DNA from: Bostrychus sinensis | Lineage: Eukaryota; Chordata; Actinopteri; Gobiiformes; Eleotridae | Assembly (NCBI GenBank): GCA_020698575.1 | Contig: CM036256.1 | Coordinates: 16,445,908 to 16,509,907 of the forward strand | DNA length: 64,000 nucleotides | Direction of reading: 5' to 3' | Shown: one piece after another, positions 57,133 through 64,000 of the stretch | How positions within the stretch are numbered: position 1 is the first letter of the stretch | How the letters are laid out: every line of letters starts with the position of its first letter | Position numbers and translations under genes: made by a program | The notes under the pieces: generated by a model | Database searches by the model: none | What the model was told of the DNA's origin: nothing | Seen by the model: the letters and a program-made list of their open reading frames with translations, nothing else

Positions 57133-57714
57133 ACTATTATGTGTGATACATGTTAGAAATTTGGTTTTGATTTGTATGTTCATGCATAACTTTTTCCTAC
57201 CCATTGCTAGAAACACAAACACTAAACAAGCATAGAAGTGGATTTAAATAAGGATATTATGGTGTCTGCCCAGTTATTACCATTCAAGGCTTTTACAAAA
57301 CTGTTACTAATTGCATATGCAGCATTGTGAGTGAGATTTCCAAGCAGGCTGTTCCCTCTTCCTTTGTTGTATGCTTTGGATTATAATAGCAGTGTGCACT
57401 CTGGAGACTAAACAGAGGAACAATGACCTTCGGGCTACAATAAGACTTTCTGCTTGCCAACGAATCGCATCGAATCCCTGCTGATTTCAAGCACTTACTT
57501 CTCTCCCACTCAATATCTGACCACTGAGATTGGTGATCCCAGTGACCTCCCTATGCCCATAAGTCTGCTAATACACTTGAGTAACCATTTTAAATTTTTC
57601 TTCCAAGACAGCCTGCCTATACCAACTCTGGGAAATCTGAATGTCTTTTGTCTCCGAAAATAGACTCTTTGGTGAAAAGTGTGGAATAACTTTGACAGAC
57701 TTTTACCAGCACTA

Positions 57715-58025
57715 TAGAGGTTTTTGCCTTTCCCTGTCTATTAGAGCTTGCAGGTTTGATCCTCGAGCTGGCTGACACACACCGTTGTAGAGTCTGCATG
57801 TCCTTCCCATGTTATTATAGGTTCTCTTCTTGTACTTCCTCCCATTGTCCAAAGACGTGCATGTGTTAAGTGAACCAGTGAGTCACTAGTAAATGAATGT
57901 GAGAGAGAATTTTTGTCTGGTAAATGTCTCTGTGTCCCCCCTGTGACCCACTGGCCACAGTTCAGAGTGTACCCCGCCTAAGGCCCATAGTTGCTGGGAT
58001 AGTCTTAAATCACCTGTGACTCCAA
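57715..58025 (+). mobile_element. tRNA-type SINE remnant (plus strand)
   Basis: ggtttgatcctcgagctggc (B-box-like), agagtctgcatgtccttccc, ttcctcccattgtccaaaga and agtgtaccccgcctaaggcc follow the body of a common fish tRNA-derived SINE. The 5' head is mostly lost. Confidence 0.6.
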
Positions 58026-58579
58026 CTATTCTCTTAGAAAGCCGTGTGGTCTTGTGTAATGTTTATGCAAAATGTGTTGTATGTGGTCGCAAATGCAGAC
58101 GTGTGTGAATGTTAATTGTATTTTTTTTTTTCCTATATTGCAGTCATTCATCTCCAAACTATAATAGAAGTGAACTAATCAACAGAATCTCCTACTGTAA
58201 AATATCAACATAAATATAGGACATTCGAGATGCCAAAGGACTTTAGGACTCCTCGTCTCCTTGACAACAGTCTCCAAGCAACCATTACTCCTCAAAGCAT
58301 CCTCCAACCTCGTCTCTATCGCTCTCTACCCTCTGTTTCTTTGCCAGTTCCCCTTTCTCTCCAGAGCCTTGCTACGTCCACACTCCACTTACTGTAGCAG
58401 CATATGGACCGGGGCTACTTATGATGAGTGCATGTGTCTCATGTTTCAGCTTAAGGCACTCCTGGAAAGAGAACAAGGGCGTGTCAGTGACAATTTTTCA
58501 CATAAATCTCAGTCATCAAAACTAAAGGTCTCAATTTGTTAAGTATAAAAGATACTGTCTAATATGCAGTCCCATATGC

Positions 58580-58957
58580 AATAAACTGTGATTTACTCTG
58601 ACACCTTTCTACCCAAACCAGCAATCACACGAGCCAGACTTCGCTCCCCATGTGCATCACCTGTCACCGGTTCTCTACAGCTTATTCCTGGGACCACTTT
58701 TGATACTGACCACTGCAGGCTGAGAACACCCCACAGGAGCTGCAGTTTTGGAGATGCTCTGACCCACTCATCTAGTCATCACAATTGCCTCTTGTCAAAC
58801 TCTCTCTAAACCTTACACTTGGCCATTTTTCCTGTGTCTGACACATACATTTTGAGAAAATTATGTTTCCTTTGCTGCCTATTATGTCCCACCCACTAAC
58901 AGGTGCGACAATGAAGGGATAATCTGGTCATAATGTTATGCTTCATCAGTGTACATT
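58580..58957 (+). mobile_element. Partial copy of the element at 59421-60186
   Basis: Shares tgacacctttctac, ctcatctagtcatcacaa, cccacccactaacaggtg and ggtcataatgttatgc with the second copy. The right terminal repeat is present; a left one was not found. Confidence 0.55.
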
Positions 58958-59420
58958 ACATGGACTATCTAAGATTTATACATATTAGTTTTCAGTTTTC
59001 CATTAACATGGAGTCAGATCTTTTAACACATGCTGACAGAATTACTTGAGTTTACCTTGAATATGGACTACACACTTGAAGATTTGCTTTCTTGTAAATA
59101 AACCACATTCAGTCTTGTGTGTCCTTCTGAAACTATGTAGACGATTCCTGACAACAGCAAACTTTGAAAGCCACACACCTCAAGTTGGTGCTTCTGCTTG
59201 TGTTGTTATGTCCCTCAGCTTTGCACTCTATTGCGTTCCTCTGGAGGCACTGTCTTTCTTGTAATTGCTATGATTATGTTCAAACCACTGCCTTATGCTT
59301 TGTTTCTATTGCATAATGTTACATCATGCACTGGTAACTGGCTAAACATGTAGCTAGCCCCCCACAATTGGTGACGTCCTTGACAGCAGCAGTATTCTTC
59401 TACTTGGAATAAGATAACAC

Positions 59421-60186
59421 CAATCAGGCATAACATCATGACCACCCGTCTATTATTAGTGGTCATATTATGTCCACATAATATGCAGTCCCATACGCAA
59501 CAAACTGTGATTCACAGTATATCCTGACACCTTTCTATTAGAACTATTAACTTCTTCACCAAACTCCTCTGTTGGATGGCACTACAAAGGCCATTCTTTG
59601 CTTCCCATGTGCATGATCTTCTGCTGGTTCACCACTGTTCCTTGCACAAGAGCAGCAGTTTTGGAGTTGTCCTGACCCATTCATCTAGTCATCACAACTT
59701 GGTCCATGTCCAATTTGCTCAAATCCTTACACTTGCCCGTAAAGTAAGGTATTCTTTATTGTTCCCTGAGGGAAATTTGTTCTCTGCATTTGACCCATCC
59801 TTCAGTGCCACTTGGGCAACCTATCAGGAGCAGTGGGCAGCCACAGTGCAGCGCCATGATCCTGGTCAGGAGAACCTAGCTGGAGGATTAGCCTGTTGTG
59901 CATGTTTTGTGGTTGGTGGAGGAAACCAGAGGACCTGGAGGCAACCCACCCAGAAACAGAAAGGCCCCACACGGTCTGGGAATCGAACCTTCTTGCTGTC
60001 AGGTGAGAGTGCTAACCACTAAGCCACTGTGCTGCCAATTTCTCCTGCTTCTAACACATCAACTTTAAGGAAAGGTTTACTTGTTGTCTAATCAGTATAT
60101 CCCACCCACTAACAGGTGCCATTATGAAGACATAGTATGTTATTCACTTCACCTGGCTGTCAGTGGTCATAAAGTTATGCCTGATC
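59421..60186. mobile_element. Terminal-inverted-repeat element carrying a SINE
   Basis: The left end atcaggcataacatcatgac and the right end gtcataaagttatgcctgat are inverse copies with few mismatches. The interior matches 58580-58957 except for the SINE at 59740-60036. No transposase; nonautonomous DNA transposon. Confidence 0.65.
59740..60036 (-). mobile_element. tRNA-derived SINE (minus strand)
   Basis: Reading the minus strand from 60036: ggcagcacagtggcttagtg then gttagc (A-box region), and ggttcgattcc (B box) about 45 bases on, followed by a typical fish SINE body. The tail lies near 59745. Inserted within the inverted-repeat element listed above. Confidence 0.75.
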
Positions 60187-60189
60187 CAT

Positions 60190-62270
60190 GCATTGGTCTA
60201 GATGATACCAAAAGCAATTTTTTTATTTGACATTATGTGTTGTCCAGTATTTTCAATATATATTTTTTGTTAAACTGAATTAAGAAAAAGGTTTAAATTA
60301 CGCTTTTAATGTATGTACTTGTTACAGTAAGGAATGTGAGACACAGAAGTTGATATTGCTCAGTTTCTATTTCTGACCTGAGATTTCCTTACAGCCAAAT
60401 TGTGTCGACACAGCATGTTTTTGCTGCATGGTCCTAAATGGAGCGAGAGTCATGGGAGAAGAGCCGTGAGTCATCTGACGACCTGCCACATCAGCCCCAA
60501 GCAAGTAACAGCTACACTCACCACACATTTCCCATTTCATAGTGCTGTCATAAAAAACAGACAAGACACTCATTCAGGATGTCAAACAAAAGTAATTTAT
60601 TCTCGGTGGATAGACGAGAATGCTTAGTAGACAGTGACAAATGAGTGAAAATGTTTGAGACGCTGCCACGCTTGAAGACATCTCCACATGATGTTTCCAG
60701 ACGTTTTTCTTAAGTGTGCGTTCACCTGTGCATCCAGCCCCCACGGAAACACAAGAGCTAATTCAGTCTCAGCACAAAAATAATGTTTAAAGGTATTTAA
60801 AAAAAAAATTCAACAGCGACAGGTAGATAAGGTTTTCATGAGTTTCCTCATGTGGTCCTGAACAGTCCTGTGTTCAGTGACTCAGTTTGAACGTCTTTAT
60901 AGCCACGCTGACCTTTTCTGTGCTCCACGTCCTCCAGTAAAGGGTTCTTTATTGTCAGCAAAATATGGCTTGGTGCAGAATTGGTAAAAAAGATGGAACA
61001 GTTGATGGTGTCCTTAAACATGAAACCAGTACAGCTGATAACGTGGAAAATGTGTGGTTATAAAATGCACAAATAGAGGGCATCATTGTAAATAAAGGGT
61101 TCTGCCTGTAACATGGCATTGCTAGAGACACTAGCTAGATTGTGCATCAGCTATACTGGCCACTGAGGTGCAGGAGATCCAGTATAATTGTAAAAACTAC
61201 AAGGTCATGTCTTCTACTTGGCATGCTATAAAACAGATCTACGACAGGTATACATTATTTTATTTTCTATATAATCAGTGTGTGCTACTTGAGTGTTTCA
61301 TCTGTGACCCGCCCAGCACCCATTCAAGACTTGAACCATTCATTTCCCTTATTCCCATCAAGTAATTACTCATTTAAACCATGTTGAAAAAAGCCTCTTC
61401 ATTATACATCTATTGTTTATTGTTTAGCCCAAACCGTGGCCTACTTTTCTCTTCAAAGTGGTTACACTCAGGGGTAAGGAGACCAAAGTTTGGGCTGCAT
61501 TATTTTTCATTATCTTTAACTATTTTACTTAATACAAAATGTTTATTGAGTACCTCCTCCACTGTGTGTACATCATAAACTGTACATAAAGATGGATTAA
61601 TGGAGCAATACTTCTGTTGAAGGTGGAATCTGGAGCTGAACAGATTTTCCAGTGTGGTGTTTTTATTTGACCTCCTTATTCAGTGCTGTGCAAAGGTTTT
61701 AGACAAGTGTAAAATATGCTGTTAAGAATGCTTGAATAAATACAGAATTGTATTTAATACTTTTGATACTTATGAACTATTCAAGAAAGATTAGTAATGG
61801 GCCAAAGACATTGTGGATCCAGATTACTTTTTAGATCCATGAGTGTTTTAAGTAATTCTGTACCATTGTGAGATAAAAGGGTTTTGTGTCTCAGTGGAAA
61901 GAGCATTTACCCCTGAACTAGAAGATCTTCAAATTTGAAGCCTGGGCACTATATCTTTACCATGTGAGTGCTTCTAGTTTGTATTTTTCTTTTTATTTTG
62001 GTGTATGTTTGTACATTGATGAACCTTTCTTTGTTCATAGCCTTTCCTAAAAAACTACCTAAGACTTCTGCACTGTACTGTATTTCTGTAGTGAACAAAA
62101 CACAAATTATTGTCAGCTTAAAATATTATGTGTGTAATTACTGAGTTTTAACTAACAAACCCAGCCCATTTTTTCCCTTAGTTTGAAGACCTTTGTCCTT
62201 CATTACATGCAGTTTATGTTGTACAAGTGTTGGACTAAGTCTCTCTGTTGTCTAAAAATGTTTGTGCGTT
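60190..62270 (-). other. Noncoding stretch; downstream part possibly rem2 3' UTR
   Basis: No exon is supported. On the minus strand an AATAAA word lies at 60599-60594 (plus strand tttatt), and the sequence from there to the rem2 stop is mostly free of recognised repeats, so a long 3' UTR of about 1.7 kb is possible but unproven. Confidence 0.3.
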
Positions 62271-62273
62271 GTG

Positions 62274-62602
62274 TCACAGTGAGCTGAGGTCGTGGCAGGA
62301 GCGGGACTTCTGCCTGAAGATCTTGCTGCCTCGGTGACGGCTCATCTCCCTGTAGCGCCCGCGCTCCCTGTCCCGCTCTCGGCAGTACGATCTCGGCACC
62401 AGTCCAGCCAAGAAGCGTTTAGCCCGACTGGTGAGACTCTCCCTGCGCCCCGCCCCGGGATCTCCGTCCGTCCAGCCTGGACCAACGCAGTCTCCTCTGG
62501 CAGTTCGGACCGCTGCCTCCAGTAGCTCAGTGGTGCCATGCTCCAGAGATGCCGAGAGCTCCATGTAGAGGCAGTCAAACATCATGGCACTGGATTGGGC
62601 CT
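62274..62602 (-). CDS. rem2: RGK-family GTPase REM2, last exon (partial gene)
   Basis: Ras-like GTPase of the Rad/Gem/Rem family, which inhibits voltage-gated calcium channels and shapes neurons. Only the C-terminal exon is present: after a tttgttccag acceptor it reads AQSSAMMFDCLYMELSAS (equivalent to the RGK G5 region), then LEHGTTELLEAAVRTARG, then the basic tail with SRAKRFLAGLVPR and the family-diagnostic end KSRSCHDLSSL. RGK proteins lack a prenyl motif and use this basic C-terminus for membrane binding; the RSCHD serine region is a known 14-3-3 contact. An arginine/glutamate-rich insert (YCRERDRERGRYREMSRH) sits in the tail. The exon start leaves a split codon, so the frame continues upstream beyond 62602; no further exon is visible to 64000. 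Confidence 0.88.
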
Positions 62603-62649
62603 CTGGAACAAAAAAATACATGATATTAGTAAGAAGAATTAAATCAACT

Positions 62650-63660
62650 CATGTTTAAAAGTCAAGTGAGTATATCTGAATTGTTTTTTTCAGGTCTTAG
62701 CTGGCTCCAAAAAAGTAAAAACTCACAAAAACATCTAATAATTAAAGAAAGTACAATAAAATCATATCAGAACCAACTTTGTTATGTTAGGTAATTAAGT
62801 AACTTAATTAGGTAACTGAAGATTTGAGTACTGGATTCACAGATTTGTCATTAATTTAAGGGCTCAGACTTTGACTTGGGCTCAGACTTGGACTAATGAC
62901 TCAACTTGTGGTCCAATGACTCGGACTTGTTTTTTTGTTTTTGGCATCTTAGACACTTGAGAGTGACTTTGAATTGTGACTACAACACTGCAAATACAAA
63001 ATACAAACCACCACTTTAATCAGTATTATTACTCCTACCATTATAATCAGTGAGGGGGACTGATGGTTTAATTTGGACAAATCAAAGCAGAATCACAGAG
63101 CCACATACAATATTTCCACTAAGCCAGTATGGGGTTAACATGGGCGGCTCTTGCTGTTGTGTGCTAAAAACCTCTTGGCAGCAGCAGCTTTCGTGTGGTA
63201 ATGGGCTCTCAATGTGGGTGGACTGGATAAGGACAGGTGACCAAATGTGTTGTTGACAGAACTAAGTCTCTGCGCTGTTTGTCTCTGATCACACAAGCCC
63301 AGACGATAAGGCGAGCGGACAGATTGAGCCTCATTGTCACGTCAAATTGAATTCTTATTCTTGTGCTTTTGCTTTACAATTACCCCGCTCAGAGCTAAAT
63401 AGCAGCCCTCAACTAAAATTGCTCAATTTGTTGTATTCAAAAGTATAGCACAGAAGTTAAATTGTTTGATATGAATTTGCTGCAGAATTGAGGTCAGAGC
63501 AATAGATGTTTTTAATAACAGTGACCTGAATTCTGTGTAATACTGGGAAAAAATGATTCTGAGTGCAAAATAATACCATTCAAGAGCTTATAGAAAATAC
63601 TACATAAACATTGCACTAACATTTAATAAAGATTTATTTCAGTGGCTCAGGCTATGCTCC
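62650..63660. other. rem2 intron sequence, nothing else recognised
   Basis: AT-rich. No frame with splice signals matching the RGK G-domain and no strong repeat. It is probably part of the intron before the last rem2 exon. Confidence 0.4.
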
Positions 63661-63666
63661 CTTTAA

Positions 63667-63760
63667 ATCCAGCCACAAAGGGTCACAACAAGCCTGTGTA
63701 GCTTTTTGTGCCAGTCCCAAACCTGGATAAATGGAGAGGGTTGCATCAAACATTAGAACT
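63667..63760 (-). repeat. Family R1 fragment (reverse)
   Basis: aatccagccacaaagggtca, cagtcccaaacctggataaa and ggagagggttgcatcaa, a well-kept reverse copy of the R1 distal half. Confidence 0.6.
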
Positions 63761-64000
63761 GCTATAAAATGCATTGAGCCTAAAATCCTTACACCACAAT
63801 ATAGCTGATGGAGCTAATAATAATTACTAACTTATCACTATTCCAATTTTCTGCCTTCTGACCTTTACCTGATTTCATAATAATTGCATCATCTTGTAGC
63901 AAAATGTTCTTCAAAGATTTTATGGCACATGAGCGGGCAATTAGTACCAATAACAGTTAAAGGCTTATGACACGAACAAGGTAGATTTTATGTGAATGGT

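Noticed and set aside
59576..60022. 148-residue plus-strand open frame
   Set aside because: Runs through a SINE and a transposon; no domain or splice support.

Overview
The window is nuclear DNA from a teleost fish. Its genes are split by GT-AG introns and packed with fish-typical transposons (Rex3, L2, Rex1/CR1, L1, Penelope, BEL/Pao, Tc1, hAT, tRNA- and 5S-derived SINEs). The gene order transglutaminase-1 / NOP9 / REM2 matches genes that are linked on human 14q11-q12. The exact species cannot be told from the sequence. No bacterial or viral operon, CRISPR array or functional RNA gene was seen. || Layout: (1) 0.2-1.7 kb, a decayed LTR element with nested inserts. (2) 2.4-15.1 kb, minus strand, tgm1-like copy A: 13 coding exons, an open 770-codon frame, all three catalytic residues, plus a noncoding first exon with a TATA box. 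Three introns or flanks carry inserts that copy B lacks (a short LINE/SINE tail, Rex3, Penelope). (3) 15.2-31.5 kb, a transposon-rich spacer holding an L2, a nearly intact Tc1 with a full transposase frame, nested LINE/DNA elements, BEL/Pao, a 5S-derived SINE and an L1 remnant. (4) 32.3-43.7 kb, minus strand, tgm1-like copy B: the same 13 coding exons with every splice site kept, but two single-base insertions break the frame. (5) 46.6-55.6 kb, plus strand, nop9, with 11 coding exons recognised and two LINEs in intron 2. (6) 56.2-56.9 kb, minus strand, the last two exons of an unidentified gene. (7) 57.1-60.2 kb, SINEs and terminal-inverted-repeat elements. (8) 62.3-62.6 kb, minus strand, the last exon of rem2, whose other exons lie beyond the window. 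|| How the genes relate: the two transglutaminase genes are tandem duplicates of a membrane-anchored protein cross-linking enzyme. Their similarity is patchy, which suggests gene conversion. nop9 is a housekeeping ribosome-biogenesis gene and rem2 a regulatory RGK GTPase; they are linked by conserved synteny, not by a shared pathway. || The main points to check are the copy B frameshifts (real pseudogenisation or assembly error, since nop9 also shows one unexplained extra base), the post-duplication insertions in copy A, the intact Tc1, and a decayed hammerhead-ribozyme-like fold at the end of the Penelope element.
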